Assembly: GCF_041435095.1 (NCBI RefSeq)
Contig: NZ_CP108025.1
Span: 7,750,001-7,814,000, forward strand
DNA: 64,000 nucleotides
DNA from: Kitasatospora sp. NBC_00315
Lineage (GTDB): Bacteria; Actinomycetota; Actinomycetes; Streptomycetales; Streptomycetaceae
Direction: 5' to 3'
Positions within the stretch are counted from its first letter, which is position 1. Each line of letters opens with the position of its first letter. Made by a program: the position numbers and the translations under genes. Positions 8,760 to 17,509 of the stretch are shown here, piece after piece. Below the pieces are notes generated by a model, which worked only from the letters and a program-made list of their open reading frames with translations, searched no databases and was not told the DNA's origin.

Positions 8760-9149
8760 ATGTCGAACCCCGACGGGCTGCTCGTCGACATCGCCGCGAT
8801 GGTGGAGTCCGAGCACAGTAACCAAATGCCTCTGACCGTCGTCGTGCCGGGCGCGGTGATCACCGGCAGGCTCGCACCGGAAAGCCTCTGGCGGCAACGC
8901 GTGGCGGAAGTCCTGCAGGCCTCCGACCACCTCAAGCCCTTCGCGTCCCTGTTCGTCCCCGCACGGGCCGACGGCGGGCCCGCGGGCGCGGCGGTCGACG
9001 CCGACGGCGGGCCGACCCATCTGCACCTGCACGTCGCAAGGATCCTGCAGGGAAGCTACGGCCTGCCGCACACCGGCGGCATGTACCGCATCGCCATCGA
9101 CAGCGTGAGCAGCTGGACCGTGGGAGACCTCAGCTACTCCGACCAGTGA
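8760..9149 (+). CDS. Conserved hypothetical protein, possibly GvpU-like
   Basis: A 129-residue soluble protein: MSNPDGLLVDIAAMVESE start, a beta-strand stretch LTVVVPGAVITGRL around residues 25-38, a helix containing SLWRQRVAEVLQ, and a C-terminal strand set including THLHLHVARIL. The pattern recalls small streptomycete proteins annotated as gas vesicle accessory GvpU-like, but no gvp genes are nearby, so this is only a suggestion. It is preceded by a probable leaderless promoter. Standalone gene. Confidence 0.6.
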   Translation: MSNPDGLLVDIAAMVESEHSNQMPLTVVVPGAVITGRLAPESLWRQRVAEVLQASDHLKPFASLFVPARADGGPAGAAVDADGGPTHLHLHVARILQGSYGLPHTGGMYRIAIDSVSSWTVGDLSYSDQ

Positions 9150-9336
9150 TGGGGAGGGGCCGGTGACCGGGGAGAGCCGGTGACCGGTAGGCCGGTGAGT
9201 GCGCGGGCGGACGGCTGACCGTGCCCCGTCCACCGCGCCGTCCGGCCCGACGGCCCCGGCCCGCTCACCCCTCCTCCCGCGCCGCGCCGTCCGTGGCCGC
9301 GCCCCGGCGGGCGCGGCGTCGGACGCCCGGTACCGA

Positions 9337-12300
9337 TCAGGACAGGGTGAACCGCTGGGCCGTGGTGCCGTTGCAGTCCCAGATCTGCAGCGCGTCACCC
9401 GACTTCCGGGCGTTGTCCCGGTCGTCCAGGCAGCGGCCGGACTGCGGGTTGTAGAGGGTCCCGTCGCCACGGCTCACCCAGGTCTGCGCGCCCGTGCCGT
9501 TGCAGTCCCACAACTGGGTCGCGGCGCCGTTCGCGGTGGCGCCGGCCGACACGTCCAGGCACTTGCCCAGAGCGTGCAGGGTCCGGTCGCCCGGGGCCGA
9601 CCAGCGCTGCGCGTCGGTGCCGTTGCAGCCGGACAGCTGGATCGCCGTCCCGGAGGCGGGGTCGGCGTTGCCGACGTCCGCGCACAGCGCTCCCGGGCCG
9701 CCCACCGCGCCGGGCGGCAGCTTCCACGTCTGCGCCGTGGAGCCGCCGCAGTCGTAGATCTGGAGCTGAACGGCGCCGGGCGAGGTGTCGCCGTCCGGGT
9801 CGTCGAGGCAGCGGCCCGACGCGGGGTTGGCCAGCGACCCGTCGGTGCGGTGGGTCCACGTCTGGGAGGCCGCGCCCGAGCAGGTGGCGAGACCGACCGG
9901 CGAGTGGTTCGCGGTCGCGCCGCCGGTGACCGTCACGCACTTTCCGAGCGCCCGAAGGGTGTTGTCCGCCGGGCGCGAGAAGGTCTGGGCGGCGGTGTGG
10001 TTGCAGCCGTAGAGCTGGACGGCCGTTCCGTCGGTGGAGGAGCCGCCGCGGATGTCCAGGCACTGGCCGCCGGGCCCGGTGACCTCGCCCGCGGCGGGGT
10101 TGGCGGTCGCGCTGCCGGCGAGCGTGACGGTGTGCGCGGAGCCCAGCGCCAGCGGGGCCGTGCTGACGGTTACCGTGCGCCGGTTGGAGTTCCACGACCA
10201 GTCGGTCTCGGGCACCTGCACCCCGTCGACCAGTACGGCGGTCGGCGCGGCCGAGTTGGACAGCCGCAGCGTGTACGCCCGCGCGGTGGGCGCCCCGCCG
10301 TAACCGCCGCTCTGGGCGCCGACGGTGAGGGTGCGGCTCGTGTCGTTCCAGGTCAGCGGCGCCGAGGTGGACTGCCCGCTGCGGTATCCGGCGCCCTCGC
10401 CGGCGTCCTGGTAGAGGGAGAAGGCGCCGTCGGCGCCGGCCGCGACGTTGACGGTGAGCCGGGTCAGCGGGCTCGTACCGGCGTTGTCGACGTAGTCGGT
10501 GCGGGTGGGCAGGATGCCGCCTGCCCTGATCAGCACCGGCATCTGCGAGAGCGGGTCGGTGATGGTCACGGTGGCCGGGCCGGTGTAGGTGCGGCCGGTG
10601 AAGTAGTCGGTCCAACTGCCCGGCGGCACCCACACCGACGCCGACCCGTTGCCGTTCGCGTCGTTCGGCGAGGTGATCGGCGCGACCAGCACGTCGTCGC
10701 CGTAGAGGTACTCGCCGGTCGCGGTGTAGGCGGCGTCGACGGTCGGGTAGTCCAGGTACATCGGCCGCACGATCGGTACCCCGGTCGCGCTCGCCTGCTG
10801 GGCCAGCGTGTACGTGTACGGCACCAGCGCCTCGCGCAGCCGCAGGGACGACTCGGCGGCGGCCGCCGCGGCGCCGGTGTAGTTCCACGGCAGGCGGTCG
10901 CCGTGGTCGGAGTGCATGCGGTCGATCGGCTGGAAGGTCCCGAGCTGCATCCACCGGGCGTACATGTCGTCGGCGAGGTGCCCGCCGTGGAAGCTGCCGA
11001 TGTCGTCGCTGACGTTGGACAGGCCGGCCGCCGCCTCGTCGGCGGTGAAGCGCGCCTCGAAGGACATCATCTCCCAGGTCGCCGGGGTGTCGCCGGTGAA
11101 CTGCAGGGTGTTGCGCCGCTCCGACCACGGGCCGGCGGGGTAGTTGCTGTCGTCACCGCCGGGGTCGGAGCCACCGATCCGGGAGAACGCGAACCCGCGC
11201 AGCCCCTTCGCGGCGCCGTCGTCCGCGTACGCCTGGTTGATCAGACCGTCCGGGGTGACGTGCGGGTCGGAGGCGGAGGAGCCGTCGCAGCAGGCGTCCA
11301 GCCACCACTCCCGCACGCCCTGCTGCTCGATCGGCTGGTGCAGCGCCAGGTAGGCGGCGAGCTGCTTCGGGTCGGACCAGTCGAACCTGTACGTGGAGCC
11401 GCCGTCGGAGGCCAGCCCGCCGGCCGCGCTGTTGGTGGCGGCGAACTGCGGGTCGGCGCTGTCGATGGTCGGGTGGATGTTCAACGACACCGCGAGGCCC
11501 TGGCTCCTGGTCCAGTTCATGAACGCCTGCGGGTCGGGGAAGAGCGAGGAGTTCCAGCCCCAGCCGTTCCACCGGGTCGGCGACTTCCAGTCGGTGTCGA
11601 CCACCAGCCAGTCGATCGGGGTGTTGCTGGCGCGGAAGGCCGGCAGCAGGGTGTTCTCGTAGTCGGCGGTCGCGTAGGGGTAGTAGCGCGAGTACCACAC
11701 CCCGTACGCCGACTCGGGCAGCAGCGCGGCGCTGCCGGTCAGGGTGTTGAGGTCGGCCAGCCCCTGCTTGTAGTTCTGGCCGTAGCCGAAGAAGTAGCCG
11801 TCCTCGTAGGGCTGTCCGCCGTGCCCGGGCCGGTCGGTGACGGTGTGGGAGGCGCTGAGCAGTGCGCTGCGGGTGTCGTCCATCAGGTACCAGCCGTCGC
11901 GGTCCAGGATGCCCGGGTGCTCGGGCACCGGCAGCGTCCCCGGGTTGTCCAGCGAGCGCGACCAGCCGCCGAGGGTGTCGGTCGGACCCGCGCCGTACCC
12001 GGTGGTGGTGAGCGCGCCGGAGGCGGTCGGGTAGGCGGTGGTCGAGACCGGCGTGACGGCGAGGCTGTCGATGTTGACCTTGCCGGTGTCGCCGGCGTTC
12101 TGCACGATGCTGACGGCGTCGGTGCCGGCGGTGAGGTTCACGGTCGTGGACGCGGTGGACCAGGTGTCCCAGGAGGAGGTCGCCGGCAGGCCGAGCGCGG
12201 GCCCGGCGGCGCCGTTGATCCGGGTGGACAGGCTGCCGGTGCCGCCGGCCGCGTTGGAGTAGCGCACCGACAGCCGGTAGCTGCCGGTGGAGGGGATCTG

Positions 12301-12903
12301 CGAGACGTCCTGTCCGAAACCGCTGCCGGCGCCCTGGTACCCGGCGACGAAGCCGGAACCGGTGTGCCCGCTGTGGTCGTAGGCCGCTTTGGCGGACCCG
12401 GTGACCGTGCCGTTCTCCGCCTCGCAGGCCGAGCCCACCACGCAGAACGACGGGAACGACGGCGCGGCCGTGACCCCCGTGCCGGCCAGCGTCACGGCCA
12501 GGTTGGCGGCGGTGAACGGTCCGCTGCCCTGTTTGTACCGCAGGGTCAGACCGCTGGTCCTGATCTCCCGGTAGCCGTCCGAGCTCACGCCGGTGGTGTA
12601 CGCGGGCACCGGGAAGGTCCGATTGACGGCGTTGAAGGTCGTCCCGTCCTGGAACACGCCGTCGCCGGCGTACTCCAGCCGCACCAGCGTCGGGCTCAGC
12701 ACCTCGAACCGCGCGTTGCCGTCGGTGACGACGTCGCTCGCAGCGCGGGCCGCGGGCGCGGCGGCGACGGTGGCGCCGACCAGCGCGGCGGACAGCAGCG
12801 CCAGGCAGCCGCCCACGGCCAGGATCCGCCGGGCCCGACGGGTGCATGAGCCATGCATCACGGGGCTGGTCGGTCGGGCAGACGGCTCTTCAGCGAACAG
12901 CAT
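9337..12903 (-). CDS. Secreted GH31 glycoside hydrolase with CBM35-like and ricin-B modules
   Basis: A 1188-residue exported enzyme. Residues 1-55 are a signal sequence (RRARR, hydrophobic core, AAPAARAAS). A CBM6/35-like carbohydrate-binding domain (about 160-285, CEAENG start) is inserted before the GH31 (beta/alpha)8 core. The presumed nucleophile is Asp536 in REWWLD and the acid/base lies in SDDIGSFHGG near residue 634. A beta-sandwich tail and two ricin-type trefoils with six QxW-like motifs (about 935-1188) follow. Such enzymes attack alpha-glucans or related oligosaccharides outside the cell. The ATG at 12903 has a GGAGGCGAG Shine-Dalgarno; a LacI-type palindrome lies upstream. Exact substrate unknown. 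Confidence 0.93.
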   Translation of the reverse strand: MLFAEEPSARPTSPVMHGSCTRRARRILAVGGCLALLSAALVGATVAAAPAARAASDVVTDGNARFEVLSPTLVRLEYAGDGVFQDGTTFNAVNRTFPVPAYTTGVSSDGYREIRTSGLTLRYKQGSGPFTAANLAVTLAGTGVTAAPSFPSFCVVGSACEAENGTVTGSAKAAYDHSGHTGSGFVAGYQGAGSGFGQDVSQIPSTGSYRLSVRYSNAAGGTGSLSTRINGAAGPALGLPATSSWDTWSTASTTVNLTAGTDAVSIVQNAGDTGKVNIDSLAVTPVSTTAYPTASGALTTTGYGAGPTDTLGGWSRSLDNPGTLPVPEHPGILDRDGWYLMDDTRSALLSASHTVTDRPGHGGQPYEDGYFFGYGQNYKQGLADLNTLTGSAALLPESAYGVWYSRYYPYATADYENTLLPAFRASNTPIDWLVVDTDWKSPTRWNGWGWNSSLFPDPQAFMNWTRSQGLAVSLNIHPTIDSADPQFAATNSAAGGLASDGGSTYRFDWSDPKQLAAYLALHQPIEQQGVREWWLDACCDGSSASDPHVTPDGLINQAYADDGAAKGLRGFAFSRIGGSDPGGDDSNYPAGPWSERRNTLQFTGDTPATWEMMSFEARFTADEAAAGLSNVSDDIGSFHGGHLADDMYARWMQLGTFQPIDRMHSDHGDRLPWNYTGAAAAAAESSLRLREALVPYTYTLAQQASATGVPIVRPMYLDYPTVDAAYTATGEYLYGDDVLVAPITSPNDANGNGSASVWVPPGSWTDYFTGRTYTGPATVTITDPLSQMPVLIRAGGILPTRTDYVDNAGTSPLTRLTVNVAAGADGAFSLYQDAGEGAGYRSGQSTSAPLTWNDTSRTLTVGAQSGGYGGAPTARAYTLRLSNSAAPTAVLVDGVQVPETDWSWNSNRRTVTVSTAPLALGSAHTVTLAGSATANPAAGEVTGPGGQCLDIRGGSSTDGTAVQLYGCNHTAAQTFSRPADNTLRALGKCVTVTGGATANHSPVGLATCSGAASQTWTHRTDGSLANPASGRCLDDPDGDTSPGAVQLQIYDCGGSTAQTWKLPPGAVGGPGALCADVGNADPASGTAIQLSGCNGTDAQRWSAPGDRTLHALGKCLDVSAGATANGAATQLWDCNGTGAQTWVSRGDGTLYNPQSGRCLDDRDNARKSGDALQIWDCNGTTAQRFTLS

Positions 12904-13245
12904 GCTCTCGCCTCCTCGGCAGCGGACTCGGCAGTCGCGGCTTGACGTGCGGGCAGGGTGGACGTCTCCCGCCGGCCGGCGCCCCGGGATCATGGCAACG
13001 TTGTCAAGCAGGGGGCTACGGCCCTGCCCCCTCACCGCGGCGAGACGTTAGCAGAGCGCCACCGTGTGCGACACCTCTGTGACCGAAACGCCATCGGCCC
13101 GCTGTCCGGCGGCGGCGTGCGGCGGCAGAGCGGGCTCGGCCGTGCCGGGAATCGCGTCGGTGCTTCCCGTGTGGGGCGGTCCGGATGACAAGCTGTCCCG
13201 GTCGGGATGCCGCCGGGCGTCCCCCGACCGAGGGGAGGCCCGGGC
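12904..13245. other. Divergent intergenic region, GH31/esterase
   Basis: No gene seen. It contains the putative operator at 12993-13006 and an A/C-rich segment near 13045-13095 that may hold promoters. Confidence 0.45.
12993..13006. promoter_or_regulatory. LacI-family operator candidate (TGGCAACGTTGTCA)
   Basis: A 14-bp palindrome with a perfect 8-bp centre CAACGTTG and a central CG, the layout typical of LacI-family sugar-responsive operators. It lies about 90 bp upstream of the GH31 start. The cognate regulator is not in this window. Confidence 0.5.
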
Positions 13246-14271
13246 GTGGGGCTCGGTGGAGTAGCGGGGGAGCACGGCCCCGACCCGGCGGCGCGGCACG
13301 TGCCGCCCTTCGATCCGGAGCTGGGCGCCGCGCTGGCGGCAGCAGGCGCGGCGGCGCGGGAGCCGGTCACCTCGGAGAGCCTCGCGGGCAGGCAGCGACG
13401 GGACGCCTCGGCCCGGCCCCGGCCCACGGTGGGGGACCTGCGGGACGGCGGCCGGTTCGAGGTGGAGGAGCTGCGCGTACCCGTCCCGGGAGGGCCGGAC
13501 GGCGGTGACGTCGCCCTCGTCCACGCCCGGCCGACCGGGGCCATCGGGCCGCTGCCGGTGCTGTACTACCTGCACGGCGGCGGAATGATCATGGGCAACG
13601 CGTGGTCGGTCCTTCCTCGGCTGCTGCGCGAATGGGCCCTCCCGCTGCAGCTCGCCGTCATCTCCGTCGAGTACCGGCTGGCGCCGAGGGCCCGGTACCT
13701 CCAGCCCGTGGAGGACTGTTGGGCCGGTCTCGTCCGGGTGGCAGAGCACGCGGCCGACCTCGGCGTCGACGCGGACCGCGTCATCATCGGGGGGAAGAGC
13801 GCCGGCGGTGGACTCGCCGCGGCCCTCGCCCTGCTGACCCGCGACCGGGGCGGCCCGGTTCCGATCGGTCAACTGCTCCTGAGCCCGATGCTCGACGACC
13901 GTGACGCCACCTTCTCCGGCCACCAGATGGCCGGCCGCGACACCTGGGACCGGACCTCCAACGCGACCGCGTGGCGGGCACTGCTGGGCGACCGGTACGG
14001 CGCCGCCGACCTGTCGCCCTACGCGGCCGCCGCGCGCGCCACGGATCTGTCCGCCTTGGCCCCGGCCTACATCGAGGTCGGATCGGCCGAGACCTTCAGG
14101 GACGAGGCCGTGGCCTACGCCGACGGGATCTGGCAGGCCGGTGGCGAGGCCGAACTGCACGTGTGGCCGGGCGCGTTCCACGGCTTCGACACGCTCGCAC
14201 CGGGTGCGGCCCTCAGCCGGGACGCCCGCGAAGCCCGCTCCCGCTGGCTCCGGCGGATCCTCGGACGATGA
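13246..14271 (+). CDS. Alpha/beta hydrolase, HSL-type esterase/lipase
   Basis: A 341-residue esterase of the hormone-sensitive lipase family. The oxyanion-hole motif HGGG is at residues 110-113, the nucleophile is Ser185 in GKSAGG, and the histidine lies in GAFHGFD near residue 310, with an acidic residue in VGSAETFRDEA. SVEYRLAPRARY is the usual VDYRLAPE-like segment. No signal peptide, so probably intracellular. GTG at 13246 was chosen because AGGGGAGG (13231-13238) lies at good spacing. Substrate: short acyl esters, inferred. It ends before a strong hairpin shared with the convergent gene. Confidence 0.88.
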   Translation: MGLGGVAGEHGPDPAARHVPPFDPELGAALAAAGAAAREPVTSESLAGRQRRDASARPRPTVGDLRDGGRFEVEELRVPVPGGPDGGDVALVHARPTGAIGPLPVLYYLHGGGMIMGNAWSVLPRLLREWALPLQLAVISVEYRLAPRARYLQPVEDCWAGLVRVAEHAADLGVDADRVIIGGKSAGGGLAAALALLTRDRGGPVPIGQLLLSPMLDDRDATFSGHQMAGRDTWDRTSNATAWRALLGDRYGAADLSPYAAAARATDLSALAPAYIEVGSAETFRDEAVAYADGIWQAGGEAELHVWPGAFHGFDTLAPGAALSRDAREARSRWLRRILGR

Positions 14272-14378
14272 GGCTCGGGTGCTCGGGTGCTCGGGTGTAC
14301 TGAAGTGCACCGCCGGGGCGGCGCGGAGAGCGAGCCGGGGCCGCCGTCCGCGGCACGGGCGGGTGCCGGTCCGGGGTC

Positions 14379-14419
14379 GTGGTCGCGGGGCCCCGGCTCT
14401 CCAGGGGCCCCGCGACCAC
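14379..14419. terminator. Bidirectional terminator hairpin
   Basis: A perfect 16-bp stem (GTGGTCGCGGGGCCCC and its complement) with a 9-base loop lies between the two convergent hydrolase genes. No T-tract, as usual in actinomycetes. Confidence 0.7.
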
Positions 14420-14424
14420 GTGCG

Positions 14425-15189
14425 TCAGGCGGAGGGGGTGGTCGCCGCGCCGAGGTGTCGGGTGAAGAAGCGGACCGCGCTGTCGGCCTCGAACCTGGGG
14501 AGCTCCTTGTGCGCGCCGGAGTTCACGTGCAGCGACTTCTCCTTCGAGGCGAAGGCGTCGAACAGGGCGAGTCCCTCCTCGCGGGAGATGTGCTCGTCGT
14601 CCCACTGCAGGTCGAACTCGATCGGGACGGTGATCCGCTTCGCCTTCTCGGCCAGGACGTCGGGCCAGTGCTGGCCGAAGACCGCGGCGGTGATCCGGGG
14701 TTCGGCCGCCACGAACGGAATGCCGATCGCGGTGCCCATGTTGATGCCCCAGTAGCCGACCGGCCCGTCGGCGCCGATCTCCGGGAGCTGCTGGAGCGCG
14801 TCCAGGGTCGCCCGGTACTCGGGCAGGGCGAGCTCCGCCAGGTGGTCGTTGTAGCGGACGACGATCGGGCCCTCCGGCTCGCCGGCCGCCCTCGCCCGGA
14901 ACAGCTCGGCGATCTCGGCCTCGTCGTGCGCGGTGCGCGGCCGGTCGCCGTGCCCGGGCGCGTCGATGACGGCGACGTGGAAGCCGCAGCCGGCCACCAG
15001 GAGGCGGGCCCGGCCGGACATCGCCGGGTGCTTCTTGTGGTTGCCGCCGCCGTGGCCCATCAGGACCAGGGGCGCGCGATCGGCGGCGGAGACCGGAGAC
15101 CAGAGAACACCGGGGACGTCGCCCACGGTGAAGTCGCGCTCGACGACGCCGTTCGACGACGACCGGGCGGTGAAGTGCAGAGAATTCAC
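14425..15189 (-). CDS. Alpha/beta hydrolase-fold protein with Ser-to-Asn nucleophile change
   Basis: A 254-residue protein of the dienelactone-hydrolase-like alpha/beta superfamily (MGHGGGNHKKHP oxyanion region at 44-55; VAVIDAPGHGDRP). The nucleophile elbow reads GYWGINMGTA: Asn150 (codon AAC) stands where relatives usually have serine (GLSMG). The acidic and histidine positions (LQWDDEHIS, NSGAHKELPRFE) look intact. It may be a non-hydrolytic homologue, or a recent mutant. GTG at 15189 has AAGG upstream. A 19-codon frame precedes it by 50 bp. Confidence 0.85.
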   Translation of the reverse strand: MNSLHFTARSSSNGVVERDFTVGDVPGVLWSPVSAADRAPLVLMGHGGGNHKKHPAMSGRARLLVAGCGFHVAVIDAPGHGDRPRTAHDEAEIAELFRARAAGEPEGPIVVRYNDHLAELALPEYRATLDALQQLPEIGADGPVGYWGINMGTAIGIPFVAAEPRITAAVFGQHWPDVLAEKAKRITVPIEFDLQWDDEHISREEGLALFDAFASKEKSLHVNSGAHKELPRFEADSAVRFFTRHLGAATTPSA

Positions 15190-15729
15190 GGGTGTTGCCT
15201 TTCGGAAGGGCCTTGTTGTCGAGGCGCTCCCGGCGACACCTACGTCTGTCGCCCGGCCGTGACGGCTGGGGGGAGCACCCACATCGATACAGCGTTCATG
15301 GGTCTCACCTCCTCGGGCGGCGTCACGGGCAACCGAAAGCTATCAGGCCCGACCACCTCGCTCCAGTCCTTTTCGCCGTTCCGCGACCACCGGTGCGCAG
15401 GGGGGCAGGTGGCGCGCCCACGAGGCAGCCGGCCGCCGCGCTTCAGCAGCGCCGGGTCCGTCCCGCAGTGCCGTTGACGGTCGGTCACTTCGATCCGTCC
15501 GGTTCCTGCGACCGGAGCGCCCGAGCCGGAGGAGGAGGGAATCCGGACGCCCGGGCCGTGGGCCGTCAGCGGACAGCAGGGCACCGCGGGCGCCGCGATC
15601 GACGGTGTGTCGGCGGTGCCCGCGGTGCCCTGGTGTGCTGTGCCCGCGGCGCCCTGGCGTGCTGTGTGCGTGCCGCCGTCGCCGGAGGGGCGGGAGCGGT
15701 GGTGCGCGGCCGGCCTCCCGGTCGTGCCG
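15190..15729. other. Intergenic stretch with a possible short leader frame
   Basis: No full-length gene. The part near 15240-15345 holds a short translated-looking frame and A/T-richer promoter-like sequence for the hydrolase. The remainder (15350-15729) is GC-rich with no recognisable feature except short repeats of a GTGCCCGCGGCGCCCTGG type near 15616-15670. Confidence 0.4.
15240..15299 (-). CDS. Possible 19-residue leader peptide
   Basis: ATG at 15299 follows a very strong AGGAGGTGAG Shine-Dalgarno and opens a 19-codon frame (MNAVSMWVLPPAVTAGRQT) ending in TAG, 50 bp before the hydrolase GTG. The strong ribosome site argues for translation. It could be a leader peptide or a small protein; it may also be the remnant of an older start. 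Confidence 0.35.
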   Translation of the reverse strand: MNAVSMWVLPPAVTAGRQT

Positions 15730-16272
15730 TCAGGCGCGGACGGTGAGCCACGCGCCCAGGCCGCTGCAGCCCCGCGCGTCGTAGGTGGTGCTCCGGTAGC
15801 CGGCCGGAATCGGCGAGTAGGGGCAGGTCCAGATGCCGTTGCGGACCAGGTTGTGCCGCCAGGCACCGACCTTGCTGCAACCGGTGGGGTCGTAGTCGGT
15901 GAGGACGTAGCCGGACACGATCGGCGAACCCGAGCAGGTCCAGAGGCCGTCACGGGCCGGCTGCTGGAACCAGGCGCCGTACCCGTTGCAGCCCCCGGTG
16001 TCGAACATGGTGATGACGTAACCGGCGGGAACGGCGACCCCGGGGCAGGTCCAGCCGCCCACCGCGGCCTGGGCCTGCGGGGTGGCCACGCCGGCGGCGG
16101 CCGACACGGTGATCTGCCCGGTGGCCGGCGCGGCGGAGGCGCCCGCGGTGCCGGCCGCCGTGGCGGCGAGGAGGACGGCGGCGATCAGCGCGATCGCGCG
16201 TGCCAGGGCGGTGGTGCGGCCGTGGAGCGCCCGGCTCGGAGTGCGGCTCGGGAAACGACGGATTCGGTTCAT
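15730..16272 (-). CDS. Secreted protein with three 37-residue cysteine repeats
   Basis: A 180-residue exported protein. Residues 1-48 are a signal peptide with a long basic n-region and hydrophobic core ending ASA. The mature part is three tandem repeats with exact 37-residue period: WTCP/S...P..GY..T.YD..GC...GAW. Cysteines fall at 76/95, 113/132 and 150/169, always 19 apart, so each unit probably forms one disulfide. No catalytic motif. Possibly a small cell-wall or extracellular binding protein; function unknown. ATG at 16272. Confidence 0.8.
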   Translation of the reverse strand: MNRIRRFPSRTPSRALHGRTTALARAIALIAAVLLAATAAGTAGASAAPATGQITVSAAAGVATPQAQAAVGGWTCPGVAVPAGYVITMFDTGGCNGYGAWFQQPARDGLWTCSGSPIVSGYVLTDYDPTGCSKVGAWRHNLVRNGIWTCPYSPIPAGYRSTTYDARGCSGLGAWLTVRA

Positions 16273-16482
16273 CACTTCACAGTCCTGTCGAGGTGCCCAG
16301 TCGGGGCCCGGTGGCCACGGAGGTACTGGTGGTGGGACGAAACGCACCCTAGTGATCTCCGTGGAGGCGACACCGGCAAGGTCGGAAACCGGCGAGCAAG
16401 TAGGCCTGAAAGCGATATGACGGCCCGTCGGCCGGGGCGCGGCGCCTGCCCCTGCCCCCGGCCCGGCCCGGGCGGTGGACAA

Positions 16483-16524
16483 GCGAGGGCGCGGCGCCCC
16501 TCGGAAGGGGCGCCGCGCCCTCGC
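16483..16524. terminator. Terminator hairpin
   Basis: A perfect 18-bp inverted repeat (GCGAGGGCGCGGCGCCCC) with a 6-base loop TCGGAA. It lies just beyond the 3' end of the small membrane-protein gene on the minus strand. Confidence 0.75.
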
Positions 16525-16562
16525 GACCGATGGTCGCCGACGACCGGCGTGCCGACTGCCGG

Positions 16563-16733
16563 CTACCAGCGGTACCAGCTGTGACGTCGTCCGGAGGAGT
16601 GGGTGCCGCGGGCGAGGAAGCCGACCAGCCAGAACACCAGGACGACGACGGCGACCCACCACAGCGCCTTGAGTGCGAAGCCCGCGCCGAACAGCAGCAG
16701 GGCCAGCAGAAGAACGAGAAGAAGCGGAACCAT
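16563..16733 (-). CDS. Small hydrophobic membrane protein
   Basis: A 56-residue protein with two membrane helices (LLLVLLLALLLFGAGFAL and ALWWVAVVVLVFWLVGFL) and a basic, His/Arg/Ser/Trp-rich C-terminal tail. It resembles the short hydrophobic (lmo0937/DUF5670-like) proteins of Gram-positive bacteria. The ATG at 16733 has a clear GGGAGGTC Shine-Dalgarno. Followed by a strong terminator; monocistronic. Role unknown. Confidence 0.75.
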   Translation of the reverse strand: MVPLLLVLLLALLLFGAGFALKALWWVAVVVLVFWLVGFLARGTHSSGRRHSWYRW

Positions 16734-16939
16734 GGTGACCTCCCAGTCGGTGACGACGACCGCCTGCCCCGGAGTCGATCGGACAGTCGTACCGATATTC
16801 GGCGGAGGAGTGGCAGGCACGACCCGCTCCGGGCACGGTCGGTATCGCTCCGGGTACGGCCGGTTTCCGCGTCGGCATGCCCGGGCGCGGACGGGGCAGA
16901 CGCGGGGGAGCCCCAGTCCCTCTCGTTTGGAGTGGTCCG

Positions 16940-17425
16940 ATGAAGCAGGTCGAGGAGTCGATCGAGGTCGACGTGCCCGTGTCCGTCGCCTATGCGCAGT
17001 GGACGCGGTTCGAGGAGTTCCCGATGTTCATGGACGGCGTGCAGCGCATCGACCGGCGCGCCGCCGGTCTGACGCACTGGGTGGTCAGGGTCGCCGGTGC
17101 GACCCGGGAGTTCGATGCCCGAGTGACCGAGCAGATCCCCGACGAGCGGGTCGCCTGGACCACGGTGGCCGGCGATCTGCACCAGGCCGGCGTGGTCACC
17201 TTCCACCGGCTGGACAGCACGCGGACCAAGGTGATGCTGCAGCTCGACCACGACCCGCACGGCCTGGTCGAGACGGTCGGCGACCTGCTCGGTTTCGCGG
17301 ACCGCCAGGCCATCGACGACCTCCGGGCGTTCAAGGCGTTCATCGAATCGAGGGGCGCCACCGTACCGGCGCCGCGCGCCGCCGAGGCCGACGGCGGCAT
17401 CGGCGGCGGGACGGACGTCGCCTGA
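16940..17425 (+). CDS. SRPBCC (START/polyketide-cyclase-like) family protein
   Basis: A 161-residue protein of the SRPBCC fold: VEESIEVDVPVSVAYAQWTRFEEFPMFMDGVQRI is the standard N-terminal strand/helix pattern, followed by beta strands forming a hydrophobic ligand pocket. Similar stand-alone proteins are often annotated as cyclase/dehydrase; here no polyketide genes are near, so a ligand-binding or stress role is as likely. ATG at 16940 with TTTGGAG upstream. The last 20 residues are Gly/Ala/Asp-rich. Confidence 0.85.
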   Translation: MKQVEESIEVDVPVSVAYAQWTRFEEFPMFMDGVQRIDRRAAGLTHWVVRVAGATREFDARVTEQIPDERVAWTTVAGDLHQAGVVTFHRLDSTRTKVMLQLDHDPHGLVETVGDLLGFADRQAIDDLRAFKAFIESRGATVPAPRAAEADGGIGGGTDVA

Positions 17426-17509
17426 ACGTCCGTCCCGCGTGACGTCCTGAACGACGTCCCGAGTGTCAGCCCGCCTGCCGTCCCGGCGCTCACGCCGGTG
17501 GACGCGGGC

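Noticed and set aside
9199-12849. Very long open frame on the plus strand antisense to GH31
   Set aside because: It is the mirror of a well-supported gene with signal peptide, catalytic motifs and lectin repeats; long antisense frames arise from high GC, and it lacks family resemblance and a ribosome site.
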